A stretch of DNA of 64,000 bases from NCBI GenBank assembly GCA_030512335.1, contig JAULSU010000006.1, positions 4,154,001 to 4,218,000 on the forward strand. Direction: 5' to 3'. The notes below the pieces were generated by a model. The model was given only the letters and a program-made list of their open reading frames with translations, did not search any database and had not been told where the DNA came from. Shown here in pieces: positions 20,504-33,168 of this stretch (position 1 is its first letter; each line of letters opens with the position of its first letter). The position numbers were made by a program, and so were the translations under genes. The DNA comes from Immersiella caudata (lineage: Eukaryota; Ascomycota; Sordariomycetes; Sordariales; Lasiosphaeriaceae).

Positions 20504-22194
20504 TTAGATGGTATAACGGAAGAAGGTGGCATTGTCGCCCTTCTCGCGCTCGGCATATCGCTCCTCCTCGGTGTACTCGCTCGGGGGCTTGTACTCGCGG
20601 TCCCTCCTGGCGTTCTCGCGGCGCAGGTAGATGGTCATGAAGATAGACAGGCAGAGTGCCATGAACTGGCATCCCAAGAGAGTACCGTGGCCGGAGTAGT
20701 AGCGGGGACCGTCCTTGGCGAGGTAGAGGTAGGCCGAGATGGTACCGCCGAGGTTGCCGAAGCCGACGTGCATGGCAATGCCAACACCGCGCTTGAGCGA
20801 ACCACCGATGTTGTTGCCGTTCCAGGCAACACCCTGAGGCACGTTGGGGTAGATACCAGAGGCGAGGAGGAAGCAGCCGGCGTACTTGACACCGGGGTTC
20901 TGCGTAGCAATGAGCATGATCAATCCGACGATGCTGCCATCTGTTAGATACGAAACCCTTCCAAGAGTAAAGGGGAAAGGGGGAGGGGACATACGCCATG
21001 CACATGAAGCCAATCATGAAAATACCACGCTGGCCCTTCTTGTCGGCGTACCAACCCGCGCCAATGCAGAAGAGACAGGCAACGACGTACGGGGGTACCG
21101 TCATGAGCTGTGAGGTGTGGGCGTTGTACGTGCCGAGATCGCGGACGATGGTGGGCAGGAACAGAGCGTACGAGTAGAGACCGGTGTAGACGCCAATGGT
21201 GATGAACATGTGCACCCAAATCTTCCAGTCCTTGAGGGCAGCCCAGAAGTACTTCATGTCGAACTCGTCGGCGAGCGAGGAGCGGTCGAGCTTGAGGCGG
21301 TTGCTGACCTCCTGCTTCTCCGCTGGCGACAGGAACTTGGCCGTGGCCGGGTAGTCGTACATGGCCCAGAAAGCGAAGAGGGCTGTCACTTGTCAGTTTT
21401 GCCGTTCCAAATCCATCTCGAGCGGAAAGACCTACCAATGATGATGGTGAGGATTCCCTCCAAGATAAAAATCCAGTTCCAGCCCGAGAGTCCCGCAACG
21501 CCACGCATCTCCATGATACCACGCGCCAAGAGACCGCCGAAAGCACCCGCAGCCGTAGCTGCCGAGAAGAAAATGGCCATTCTCAGACCACACTCATGGC
21601 GCCTGTACCACATGGTGATACTACCCCAAGTTAGCCTCACTCATAATTCCCCCCTTGAGGTCAAACTCACTAATAAGTGATACCCGGAAACAAACCACCC
21701 TCCGCAACACCCAGCGCCGATCGCGCCGCCATCAAACCCGCATAGTTGTGCACAACACCCATGAGCGTGCAGCACACACCCCACGCGATCATGATGCTGG
21801 GAATCCAAATCGACGGCCTCCACCGCTTCATGGCCATGTTGGACGGGATTTCCGCGGCGACGTAAAACGGAAAAAAGATGGCCAGCGCATCGTTGTACTG
21901 GTTCTTGGACTTGTCCAGGCCGAGATCGGCCTCGAGCGTGTCGAGACGGGCATTGCCGATGTTGGTGCGGTCCAGGAAGGAAAGAAGATAAAGCAGGGCC
22001 AAGAAGGGGATGAGGTGTAGGTCGATGCGGCGGAGGAGCTTCTTGGTAGCGACGGCGTCCCAGGGGGCGCTCTCGAGGTGGTCGGCGTTTTCGGCGTACT
22101 GCGGCTTGGTGATGCCCTTCTCGTTGGTGACGCTGTCCGACTCGGTGGTCGGGACGTCCGGGGGAGTGGACACCTCGGGGGGCGGGGCACCCAT
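20504..22194 (-). CDS. MFS permease, anion:cation symporter family (second copy)
   Basis: Four exons: 22194-21671, 21620-21436, 21382-20995 and 20933-20504, with introns of 50, 53 and 61 nt. The third intron uses the AG at 20935-20934, downstream of a nearer CTAACAG, because only this choice continues the transporter frame (MCMA then IVGLIMLIATQNPGVKYAG). The product is ~508 residues. Family motifs are LSFLDRTNIGNARLDTLEADL after TM1, ALGVAEGGLFPGITYYITMWYRRHE at TM4-5 and GWNWIFILEGI at TM6. It belongs with the 12631-14251 permease in the Dal5/Tna1-like family, but sequence is well diverged, so it is not a recent duplicate. Substrate unknown. Confidence 0.9.
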
Positions 22195-25100
22195 GATGGC
22201 GTGTTTTGTTTTGTTGCCGGGGCGGGTGTTGTGTTTGGGGAAGGGGCGGAGTCGAGGACAGGAAGAAGAAGCGGGACGATCCAAATCCTGGGGAACCTCG
22301 AGCCAAGTCCTTGAAATGGAGGGGAGGTGGGAGCAGGGTCAGGATGGAGTTCGGCAGGAGGTTGCTGGGACGCACTTGCCTTATATACGTCAATATCGCC
22401 GCTCGAGGAACCCGTGGACCCAGGGCAGGTGCGAAGGGTAGCGTTGGGAATCCAATCCAATGTGCGGATACGGTCAGCCAATGCGCCAATCTACCAATGC
22501 ACCACACATGGGGGATGGGCAATATCAGTTTGGCAAAATTGCCCATGCCCATGGGGGAATTTGGGGAAGCTAATCCGAGCCTTGGACCGCTACTCTACAT
22601 GCCCAGCAACCCACACCCCCCGGCTCAATGGCAGGCCGTGTCTGGAAAGGGGAGTGCGGATCAGGCTGCAACAGCGCCATCCTTCGGACTGGAGGCAGTA
22701 CTGGAGGGGGGGAAAGGGAAAGAAAGTACGTCGGCCAAGCGGGGGAGTGGAGGGGGGTTTCAGCCATCGGCGCATTAGTGCTCGCCGTAGCGCGCCCATT
22801 ATCTTGTCGGGGAACACAAGCCCAGGTTGGCGTTTTCTGGCGGGCGGCCAGCATTGCTGGTCGTCGAAACGGGGAGGGATCTTCGTTGCTTGGCTGGCAG
22901 CGGGCGTGCATTCTTTCCCAAAATTGCAACAAAGCGCTGCGCTGCTCACTCACTCACCACACCGCGCAGGAAAGACGAGACAGGACCCCAATGTCTCGCA
23001 CGTCGCTCCAATCCCAGATGGGGGTGTCCCAAAAATTTGCAAAAAGATGTCACAAGCATCGTGTGCAGGCAAGACCCTGACTGGACGGGCTGATAGTACC
23101 GCGTAGTATTCGAATGCAACCGGATATGGCTTTGCAATCCGGCACAGGGGGCCAGGATGACCTTGATACTGCAAGTAAACGAGATGTCGTTGGGGAGGGC
23201 CAGGGCAGCAGCAACCGTGGGCCGGCCGATCCACCGGCGTCGGCCAAGACCTGGCTCCATCTTGGCTGCAGGGCTCTTTTTCTTTCGGACCAAGTAAAAC
23301 AGGAGCGTTGCGGACGACGGGAGCGGGCGAGGGGTGCGCGCGGGAGCTGGTTTTGCGAGAACGAGATTGGAGAGATTGGCGTGTGCGCGGGGTTGCAGCC
23401 GAACGATGGACACCGGACGGGCAGCCCAAGCAGCAAGCAGCAAGCAGCGTCCAGTGAGTGTGCGCCCGACTTCACCAAGCCAGCGCGTGGGCGCCACCAA
23501 GAGCCCGGATCTGTACAATTCCCCCGGCTTGGCCCTCTCGCGGCAGGTTGTCATTGGTCGAATCCCGGCAGGGTCCGTCTGGCGTGTCCTGTTCTTGTCA
23601 GAGACGACGGCGACGTGCGCAGGTTTGAGGTACCCGGTGGAGTGTGAGGCGCAAAACGAAGTGGACAAAAGGGACGGAGTCCAGAATTGGCGGCTGCGTT
23701 ATGAGCACACCACCGGCAAGCCTGCCGGGCGCCAGGGCCAGGCCAAGCCAGCCAAACGCAGCTAAGGCTGCCCGAATCTCTCCCCACACGTGGCTGCCAC
23801 CAACGGCGTGCCGGTTGAAGCTTTCGGGCAGATGGATAAAATCGACGAGGGAGGGCACCGCATGAAATCGCAGATACGTACACAGTATTCGCTTTCCGTT
23901 GCTGACGAGCAGATTGCTCCGTCCAGATAGCACCGAGCGCCCCGTCGCCCTCTGGTGTCCAATCGAGGCAATCTTGTGTGACCTGAATGTCGCCGCCGCC
24001 CACGTTGGAGTGGGAATGGGGATCGACCGGATCGTCTCCGCCGCTGCAGAGTTCTGTTTTCCGTGTTTGGCGGTGCGCATCACTTGATTCATCTCTGCGC
24101 ATGTCGTTTTGTTCTGTTTTTCCCCATCCGCACTCCGTTTCTGGTTCGGCTCACAACAAGCGCGCTTGGTTTCGGAAATGACGGGGCGGCGCGGACGAAA
24201 GGAAAAGAAGCCAAAAATGCTTCGAGAAGCTTTGATGCCCAGCCTGATGCCCAGATCGGTGAGCGGCGGGTGGTGTGGTCGCTCGGGAGGTGGGCGCCCA
24301 TCGGAGTGCGTGTGGGTGGCGGGGCACAGACTGCGAGCTGAGGAGGAGCGACTTCCCAGCGCCTGGATGGGATCCGGGATGCGTCCCCAGCCAGCCAGAA
24401 ATCGAGTCGCGACCTCGACGTGACGCGGTTGCTTTACTGTCAGCAAGCTGCATCGCAGACGGTGGTCAAACAGCGAACATGATACACAAACATCTTGGGT
24501 AAGCAGTCGGCAAGTGCTATTCCGAGCGCTCATTCGCCGCCCCGCGTCTACGCAGGCGGCAATCCGTGCCAGTGGTCGATGATTGCGGTTGCGCAGTCGC
24601 AATATTGAACCGAATTTTGGCCATGCGTTTTCTGTTGACCGATGTTCGGTCTTTGCACGCTGCACCTAAGCTCCCAAGACGGAAGGTGGCAGCCATCTCC
24701 GCACCCTGCCTGTTCCTTCCCAACAGCATCGGATGACGGTACACAGACTACCCAGGCGTCAACAGAAATTCGCAACGCAAAAAGCCACGAGTTTGCGCCC
24801 TAAAATCGCCAGTGACAGGCCCGGAATCTTCAATGCGATCCCTGCCCGGCCATCCTGGCAGTTCGTGACAGAGTCTGGATTGTCCTAGTCGCGGCCCACC
24901 GTGTCCACTATCCCCAGAGTGCCCAGAGAGCGCCGTTGCACCTCCGCAATTTTCTATTTTCTCCATTTCTCCATTTCTCGCCATGATCGAGACCCCTGGA
25001 CCCACCTCGCTGAGAGCCTCTTTCGACGTGCTTTGGACCTCGGGATCCCCTCATTCCTCAGCTAACCCAGGGCCCAGGTCGAGGACAGCTGCACGCCAGG

Positions 25101-28100
25101 CAAGCATGGTGCCATCAAACACGTCGTGGCGTCTTCCGTTTCTCCTAGCTCCATCAACCCCGCGTTTTTACGACGGCACCACGCCATCACAGATGGGAGT
25201 CGTTCAGCTGGTTTCGACTTGTTCGATAGCGCATTGGCATTCATTAGCACCCTGTTTCGCCAGGCAAAGCCCCGAGAGCTAAACGCAGTCTCTGCACGCA
25301 TTCGCAAAATGGACCGAGCTTTCCCCCGCTTGGCATTCTGGGCGCGCTGTCTCGGCACCACTGACACGACCCCGCCAAGATAAACGATCATCCCTTGCAC
25401 TCTCCCGTCGCAAGGAATGTGCGTCTCCCCCGCATGGCAACTGGTGCCGTTCATGGTGATGACGATTTCTGCGCACGCAAGATGACACCGGCGACCAACA
25501 AGGCGCTACGGGCAGTAGGAACAACCGTGGACGTTGCGGTGCTTGTGGTTCTGCCCAGCACGCCGAGCGTCAGCTGTATCAGCGCAGCGTGAGAGCAATG
25601 AGACGTCGGTCGCATTGGTTCAATCCCCAAGACCTGTCAGGAAGCACCTCTGCTGCTCCCCCCCAACAAAGACTGAGGGTGCAATCAAGCCTCCGGCTCG
25701 GACGAAAGGGAGACAAGCCTCAGGCTGGGCGAGGGGCAACGGCATTGGCTGCAGGTTCGGGCGCGGCACACGGGTGCGGCGCAGCCAAGTCGGTCTGTGG
25801 CGCGCCTCCAGGGGACGCGGGGAGTGTGGGCGACCAAAGGCTTCGCCTGCGGGATGAGGTGCCCCCTCTCGGTCGCTTGTTATCAAGAGCCGCGAGAGAA
25901 AGTTACTTTCCATATCACCCGCCAAGACGCAAAACAGCCGGCGAACGGTAGGCTGGTCGACAGGAGCAATGACCCGGCTCGCCGCAACCCACCCCTCTGG
26001 GGATCGTGAAAAGATGCCAAAGACGCCAGAAACCCCCATCCCCATGGACAATATGGCCGTCCCAGCTCGACGGGAGCCCTACATCGTGACCGCACCGCTG
26101 GAAGGGCGGGGGCCGCTCGCATGACGTAGATTGCCACGTTGTGTGTTGTCGCCCGTTCCTGGATCAGAGGAAATCCAGTCTCAGCGGTGGTGTAGCCAAG
26201 CCTTGGTATTGCTCAGGTGGCTTGCAGGAGCCAAGGTCGCCTCCGTGTCTTGGAGGGGCATCCTCCAACAACACGAAAGCCAATCCCAGCTCCCCCAACT
26301 GCCAACTGCCATTCTCCTCAGCGCGTTTCTTGCCCCGAACCTTTGCGGATCAGCGGTCGAAATCCAAGCATTGCTAGAACGTGTCCCACCCCCGGATTTG
26401 CAAGTAGTCTGTCTTGTGGAGAGGGCTCCGGTTCTCCGCAAGTCTCAGATCACTTGACTCCCCTCCCGACTCTCGGCGCCCGTCATGCGAACCGGAGCAC
26501 ACCCAGCCAGCGCTCCGCCTGCATCATCGTGACACCATTTTCTCCCATCATCCACCGTCGACCAACTCGTGGGCTCCGGCACACCACAGCAGCGCCGCAC
26601 CGGTGTGACCGGAGGAATTTTTTTGCTGGGCCTTGCGTCACGAACCACAACGCGGAAAGCTGTGCGCCGGTACTGCACCACTCGAGGATTTCTGCCGCCG
26701 GTATCGAAAATGCTTCGCCTTGAGTGCGTGCTGGCAATCAACTGGCCCGAACGCGAGGCGAGACGGTACTTTGCAGGAGAGCGCAAGTAGGGTCCTGCTC
26801 TTGGCGTCAGCAGCAGGATACCTTTTCATCTTTCACAAGGTAGTAGCAGCATGGGATTCATGGATACCGTTCTCTACAGTACCAGAGAGCCAGATAGATA
26901 GATGGATAGATACCATCCTCCAGTTCGGTTTCGGTGGCGCCAAGGTCGCACACACCACGCGTTCGGTGCCGTCTGCGCTGCGATAAGGGGGGGCAGGGCA
27001 GAATCACAATTTGTTGAGTCCGGCAATGTTTTGCAGAACTAAATCCCATCCAGCTCCCCCGTACATGCCGCACCCGCTTCAAATAAACCCTCCCCAATCT
27101 CCCTCGGAGAAAGCACAAACAACTCGCAGCGGACCTCCCCCATGCGCCCATTTGACCCGCAGCGAATCGAAGAGCTCTTCTTACGTAGATAGAATATGCA
27201 GCATCCTCAAAGAAAGAAAAAAAGAAGGGTGGGAGGTGGTTCTTTCCCTCCCTACCAGGGTGTGGAGTGGCCTTACCCGGCCGGATAAAAGGGGCCATCT
27301 GTTTGGTGGAGATTCTAGCCGGGGGTGGTGCTATGGAGTCTGGTACCGTGGACGATCGGTTCAGTTTGTCAGAGTGGGATTCCCATCCCATCTCACCCGA
27401 GTCAGGAGTGATGAATGGACGGGCGGGAAGTAGCCCACATAATAACCCCGGCCGGCAGTATTACTGGACGCATTTTTTTGGCCGAACCGAGGAGTGGCTC
27501 GCATCGTTTGTGCCGTATCGTCATAATAATGAGTTGCAATACCGGCCTGGTTTGGGGCTGCTGGAAGAAGGGCACAGCATGCCCGTTCGGTCCGTTCATT
27601 CCGTTTGTTGGGGACCAAGTGTGTGTGTGTGTGCAGGTCCTCGAATCGAGTGCGGGCAGGCTGCATGAGGGGGAATACCAGCGCATCTGAGATGGCCCAT
27701 ACCGTGATATTGCCTGAACGCACACAATCCCATGCTGCGTCCCGACAGGATCGAGACTTGGCTCCGCCCGTTACACAGCTAATATACCACAATGAGGCTT
27801 GTTTATATTGTCCGCTGCATGCCCATCATTTCCTGTTTCCCACGCTGGTATGGGCTGCAACTTGATGCTTCCTCAACGGGAGTCCGGCACCAGGTGGCAG
27901 CGCTGCACTAGCAGGCCAGAGGGAGGGTTGTATTCGACGGCGGCAGGTGTTGGGATTTCGGCATATTGAGCGGCCGAGCGATGGGACCAATCATCTCTGT
28001 GTCCGTCTTCCGCGATATCCGGAGGAACCTAGCGATCGCCGACGTGACACCTAGTGGGAGGCATCGTGCGTCCACGAGTTGGCAAGCACGTGGCCATCCA

Positions 28101-28452
28101 GGGTGTCTGAAGGGATCGACGGCGGTCTGAGATTCACGATATGCATCTCTTGTATTTTTGGCGAAGGAACCGCCGATCAGGGTTCCGCGAATGTAAATGA
28201 TGGCTGACTTCATGGAGCAAGGTAGACGAAGATGGTAAACTCAGAAGCGACAGGAGAGCAATCCTCCAACCTATATCAACTCTTCGACACCCCCAGGAGA
28301 CTCTAGATGATGCCACTGTATACCTATGTAAAATGTTCCCCTTGGCTCGAATGCGTCGCAAGCTCGGTTCGGGGGCGCCTGTGCAGGATTGCCTCTCGCT
28401 CGGTGAGATTGGGAAAGCAGCCAACTGTTTTGTTCCTCGTTAGTATCTCAAT
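22195..28452. other. Gene-poor interval, 6.3 kb
   Basis: The longest open frames here (up to ~355 codons on minus, 23598-24665) lack domains, are rich in Arg/Pro/Ser/His and overlap equally long frames on other strands, so I treat them as chance frames in GC-rich DNA. There is no tRNA, transposon terminus or long repeat. Minor features are a short GATA-repeat cluster (~26892-26911) and a short TG run (~27618-27632). It lies upstream of the permease at 22194 and downstream of the gene at 28453. It could be a long regulatory region or hold non-coding transcripts. Confidence 0.45.
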
Positions 28453-29026
28453 CTACCCAAAAGAGGCTGGATCCCATACCGAACCTTCCGTAACCCTCGG
28501 CGCTCTCGACCCGGAGCTGTTGTCCTGATTTGCGTCGTGGCCTTGGCCACCCAATTCATGTCTGGTTGCGGTAGTGGGCATCACCGCAATGGTCGTGGTC
28601 GTGGTCGTTGTCTGCGCTGAGTGGAAAGATGTGGTTAGTGCTAGGCGGGCACTGTATTCTAGGTAGTTAGTCAAGGTGTCTGTGTTTTCGAGTAGCAGTC
28701 CGCCGGAAAGGTCATGCCTACCTCGGCGCCTCACGGCCTTAGATTGACGTTGGATGGCCGCGCGCTTGGTCGGTGAGATGGAGTCCGTTGCCTCCTGTGG
28801 TCCGCCGAAGTAGCCGTAGAACGAAGCAGCCAGGTCCTTGAGCTCTGGTCGCCAGAGGCCTCGGGAACTACCTCAGCTGAGGTCCTTGGTTCTTGTCTCC
28901 CAATGATCTGTTCGAGAGGTCGTGTCGTTTTCGGTGAGGATTCTGACTGCGGAGGACTCTGGCGCACTGCCTCGGGATTCTGGAAGGAGCGATAGCACTG
29001 AGATCAGGATGGTGAAAAATGAAGGA
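28453..29026 (-). pseudogene. Spliced gene of unknown function with in-frame stop
   Basis: Exon 28658-28453 joins an upstream exon ending at 28722 across a 63-nt intron (28659-28721; GTAGGC, branch GACTAAC, CTACCTAG). The joined reading is protein-like: ELKDLAASFYGYFGG, ISPTKRAAIQRQSKAVRRR, then EYSARLALTTSFHS and a Thr-rich, Gln/Asn/Ser-rich tail ending at WDPASFG. Upstream the same frame stays open to ~29026 (APESSAVRILTEND...HWETRTKDLS) except for one TGA at 28875-28873. The TGA could be a nonsense mutation (TGG to TGA fits the context) or be avoided by an intron I cannot place. No start codon is identified. Family unrecognised; the basic helix may bind nucleic acid, which is speculation. 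Confidence 0.4.
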
Positions 29027-29554
29027 TGAATTAGCTAAGGTGAGTTTGGATGATAGCTGGATCGCAAAACCTGGGAACATGGATATGATGTGTTGGGACG
29101 CCTCCCGAAATGAATCTGGGAACAATTCGGAGCCCGACGGAACTCACCAAGGACTGTTCGCAGCCCTCCTGGGATCAAAGTGGGTCTTAGACCTTGTCGT
29201 TGGGGCGTCTCTTGCTCTTGCCGCCTAAAACCAAAAAAAAAAACCAAAAAAAAACAAAGGCGGGGGTGGAGACTGGAGGAAGAATCGTGCTCCTTTGAGC
29301 GTGAAGGATGAATCAACCCAACAAAGGATCTTTTTTTTTCTGGTACACAGCAACACAACACACGGTAACACAAACAACTGCGTGATAACTGGGTGCTGCA
29401 GAGGTCTCATTCATCGACCTTTGTGTTCATTTTGTGCTACTTGACGTAAACTAAAGTAGCCATGAACACTGCCTGTGGTGCACAGGATGTCAGGAACTCA
29501 AAGTCAAACGAGAACAAGGCAAGCACAATCGTGCCAAGCCATCGTGCCAACCCT
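29027..29554. other. Intergenic, possible 5' exons of the 28.5-kb gene
   Basis: It contains a T/A-rich stretch (29229-29262) and an acceptor-like TTTTAG followed by short coding-like text on minus (GKSKRRPNDK), which could be a small upstream exon of the 28453-29026 gene. Too weak to call. Confidence 0.3.
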
Positions 29555-30781
29555 TCACACCATCTCCTTCTCGAGCTCCACCTCCGTCTCCTCCTCCAAC
29601 TCCTCCCCAATCATCTCCGCCGCACCAGGAAAATGCAACTTCATACGCTCCAGCATAGCCGTAGCCCTCCTCAGCTTCTCCTGCCTCTCCTCAATCTCCC
29701 TCTCCAGCTCCTTCCACTCCTCCTCATCCTTGAGCGCCGCCGCCCTCAGCTTCTCCTTGTCAACCTCCGTATACACATACCCCTCGCTCTTCATGCTCGA
29801 AGGCGATTGCGGCATCGTCATCTTCAAATCGGCCTGCACCGTCGGCATCACGCTGACCACGGCCTTGACGCGCACCACGGAGAGGATCTTCTTGTCTTCG
29901 TCGGCGCGGGCCTTGCGGTCGAGGCTCTTGAGGGCAGCGGTGCGGATGGTGGGGGAGGGCATCTTGAGGAGCTGCTTGATGTCTTCACGCTGCTGGCGGA
30001 GGGAGGCCATTTGCAGCTCGATGTTGCGCATCTTGGCGGCGAGGGAGGGGAAGTCGGCGGCGATTGTCTCGGCGAGGTTGCGGATCGAGGGAGGTGTCTC
30101 CGGGCGCGGGACGATGGGGAGGGGCTTGGTTGTGGTGGTGGTGGTGGTGTCGACGCTGGTGGAGGCGGTCGCCTGGGAGAGATCGGCGGTGTTGGTGTCG
30201 TTCTTGCGGGATTCTCGCATGCGGCGCTGGGCCTCGGAGAGGGAAATCAGCGGGAAGGGCAAGGTCGAGGGGATGTTGGGGCTGTCGACGTGGTGGACAA
30301 TGGTGTTTTCGGTGCTGGATCCGGCGAGGCGCGCTTGATCCGAGCCGGGGGCCCAGTTGGGGCTCTTGGGCGAGAATCCTGAGGGAGAAGAGTTGAAATC
30401 CATGGTGTTCGAGTTGGCAGAGAGGTCGCGGTTGGTGGGGTTTGCGGTTTGCGCCTCGTCGAGTTGGGACTGCGCTTTCTTGGGAGAAGACTCTGGAGTA
30501 GGAGAAGGCGTAGAACTCTGACTGGTGTCTGAATATTCGTAGATGGGAAAGCCTTGCGGGCTCGGTGACTTGTGCTTGTTGCCAAACCCGTGTTGAGTTC
30601 GAGTCTGCGGAATCTGTGGCGGCTGCGGTTGTTGCTGTTGCGAGGCCGACTGGCGGAGAGGAACTAGGCGCTGGAAAACCGCAAGTCGCTCGGGGCGGCG
30701 CCGCGAAAGTTCCTCAAGCTGAGAAAAGCGCACGCGGGGCACCTCATTGTCGCCGCGGTTACCGTCGCCGAGATAGTCCAT
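29555..30781 (-). CDS. Hypothetical coiled-coil protein
   Basis: A 408-residue protein in a single exon from the ATG at 30781. The N-terminal half is disordered and rich in Gln/Pro/Ser. The middle carries a helical stretch (NLAETIAADFPSLAAKMRNIELQMASLRQQREDI, about 240-270). The C-terminus has a charged coiled coil (EEEWKELEREIEERQEKLRRATAMLERMKLHF, about 355-385) and ends in an acidic patch. There is no signal peptide, membrane helix or known domain. Long length, sustained composition and opposite-strand silence support a real gene. A cytosolic or nuclear scaffold is plausible; I do not recognise the family. Confidence 0.75.
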   Translation of the reverse strand: MDYLGDGNRGDNEVPRVRFSQLEELSRRRPERLAVFQRLVPLRQSASQQQQPQPPQIPQTRTQHGFGNKHKSPSPQGFPIYEYSDTSQSSTPSPTPESSPKKAQSQLDEAQTANPTNRDLSANSNTMDFNSSPSGFSPKSPNWAPGSDQARLAGSSTENTIVHHVDSPNIPSTLPFPLISLSEAQRRMRESRKNDTNTADLSQATASTSVDTTTTTTTKPLPIVPRPETPPSIRNLAETIAADFPSLAAKMRNIELQMASLRQQREDIKQLLKMPSPTIRTAALKSLDRKARADEDKKILSVVRVKAVVSVMPTVQADLKMTMPQSPSSMKSEGYVYTEVDKEKLRAAALKDEEEWKELEREIEERQEKLRRATAMLERMKLHFPGAAEMIGEELEEETEVELEKEMV

Positions 30782-31349
30782 GACTGCGGGTCTCGGAGAC
30801 GCAACTTATCCCGGTCAACGCTTTGCGGAAGGCGCGCCAGCCGTTGGTGTTGAGCAATCAAACACCAAGTGCGGTCGCTGCCCGAAGGCGAGGACCTCGA
30901 TTGATGGCGGAGGAGAAAGGAACGCGAGCAGCAAGTCACGCGGTGACGCGCAAGAAAGTGAATCAACTTGAACGGCCAACAATTCAACAATTTGTGGAGC
31001 ATTTATTCTTCTTTCCCCTGAAGTTCAGACGACATGGTGAGATCTCCGCTCCCTCCCGTGACGCCGGTTGTCTTCCTCAGCTCGGATACGTTATAGATAG
31101 GTGCCGAGACAGATAGCGCCGAACGGACAAAACCTGTCACCCTACCCTGATTGTAAGGGTTGTCTCACGCAAGCTTATTTTGGCACGATACAAAACCGTG
31201 GTAACAAAGCAAAGGAGGTCCCCCTCCTTGGGTGAACCCACGCACCGCAGTCATACATTTGAGCAAAAACCTTTTACTGTGAAGAGTGGCTTCTCACACT
31301 ACCAAGAGACCGGGCGAAAGAGATCCGGATCGGAAATATTGGCTCCCAT
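30782..31349. other. Intergenic, no gene seen
   Basis: The 5' flank of the coiled-coil gene and the region beyond the last recognisable NLR fragment. Nothing else is visible. Confidence 0.5.
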
Positions 31350-33020
31350 TCAGTTAGAGCTCCAAGGTTCAGGGCATCTCGCTCGCGGATCATCCCAACG
31401 CCAAAAGATATCACGCTCAAGCCAGTCCTTCGTAACTTCATCGACTGTCACCCGCTGTCCATGGCCATCCTCTATTTCCGCAAAAATATCCCCCAAGCCA
31501 GCGGCGGGAAGAAGACACACTGGCCACGCACCAGGTTCCTCTGGTTGTGTTTCCAAGTACCCTTTCAGCACTAATCTAAACTGGCAGAGATGGTGTTGCT
31601 CAGCAATTTGCAGAAAGAAACATTCCTCAGCGAATTTCGCGACCATGACTCTGGACACGTTCGTCAATTCTGATGAGGAACTAGAAATGAGCTTCTCAAG
31701 CAGTGGCTTGTCGATGACATCTTGTTCCGATCGGCATATATCGGCGGCGAGCAAGTCGGGCACCAGATTCACATCGGCCTCAACCCAAGCCAAAAAAATC
31801 ATGCGATCTCCTTTCCTCTGTACCGATTTCGATAGTTCCCTCAGTCATCAGTACCCAGGAGAGAAAGGGGCTCCAGGCTGGGATGGTCATAGAGACAATG
31901 ACCCGAGATGAGAGACGTTGTTGATATCGATTTTGATAAAGAATGTGCCGTAGTGGACCCCAAAACCGGTAGGAGTAGGTGTTGTCTTGCACCGCAGTCT
32001 GAATTGCTGCAAGAAGCGGTGTAAGGGGTGTCCTGAGCGGAGACACGGCATGAGCGCTAGCGCAGGCGTCGGCCCAACTGAAAATCCACATATTTTGGTG
32101 CAGCCCAGTACATGGAAAAACTTGGAAGTTAACGTCGAGTATTAAGGCAATGCGTTCAAGAAAGGCAAGACCCTCTGTCTAGTATTCCTTGCCTCCCTGG
32201 AAACTATTCTCATCGCTTGTTAACGTGGTGACAAATATGTACGCGGCATAGGCACCCGAAATCGGCGCTGGAGCAGAGACCTTCCGGATGGAGTCATCGA
32301 GAAACTCGACGCAGCAGATCTGCGCCAGCAGTCCTCGGAAATCGTGGTGGAGGCAGAGGGAACACGCTTCCTGATATATGGGAGAGTTCTTCAGCTCATC
32401 GAAGAGCTCATTAGCGACGGCGCGGGAGATATGCCTGTGCTTCTTGGTGGACCTGATGTATTTTAAAAGACACAGGAACCGGGTGATGAGGCACCTGCTG
32501 GTGGTGTGGTATCCTACTAATTGGGGAAAGAAACCGCCCGGGAAGACATCTGCACTGCGCACTATAATGAGGTCTCGCGCACGGCTTTCATGCGTGGAGC
32601 TGTCGTGTTCGAGGAGCGCTTTTCCTTCAGTGGTACTTCGAAGAAAGTCTATGGCTGACCGGTGGGAAAATCGGACGGTTGCGTCAACCACACCTCTGCC
32701 GGGCTGTACTTCCAAGAGGCCGGCGCATCGAGTATCGACTTTGCGCGGTAGATCTTCTAGCTGCTATCTCAGATTTCTCATCAATCGGTGCTCTGGTTGT
32801 ATTATGTCGCTATTACTTCCCAGAATGATCCTTTCCAGTTGTGGCTTAGTGAACAGGTGCGGTGATGCACCATAAGACTCAGGGCACAAAAGAATAGAAC
32901 CACCCCCAAGAACGCCGATGGCGGCCAGTATGGCCGCCAGTAAAGTAGCTCCCTCTCCGATCGAAGGAGCACGCGTGGAACTGACGTGTGAAAACGAGGA
33001 CTGACCTGGAGGGAGGCACA

Positions 33021-33108
33021 CAACCGAGTAGGGACAACCGAGTAGGGACAACCGAGTAGGGACAACCGAGTAGGGACAACCGAGTAGGGACAACCAAGTA
33101 GGGACAAC
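33021..33108. repeat. 14-nt tandem repeat, six units
   Basis: Five perfect copies of the 14-mer caaccgagtaggga, a sixth with one G-to-A change, and a 4-nt partial copy. The array interrupts the NLR pseudogene between the NACHT part and the membrane helix. As 14 is not a multiple of 3, three copies encode a 14-residue period on the minus strand. Confidence 0.95.
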
Positions 33109-33168
33109 TCGTGGTGAAATCGCCGATGTCCTCCTTCTTCTTTTTCGTTCGCCTGCCTGGAGAAGAAA

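Noticed and set aside
23598..24665. 355-codon minus frame in the gene-poor interval
   Set aside because: No domain or ordered segments; Arg/Ser/Pro/His-rich composition typical of chance frames in GC-rich DNA, with competing frames on the plus strand.
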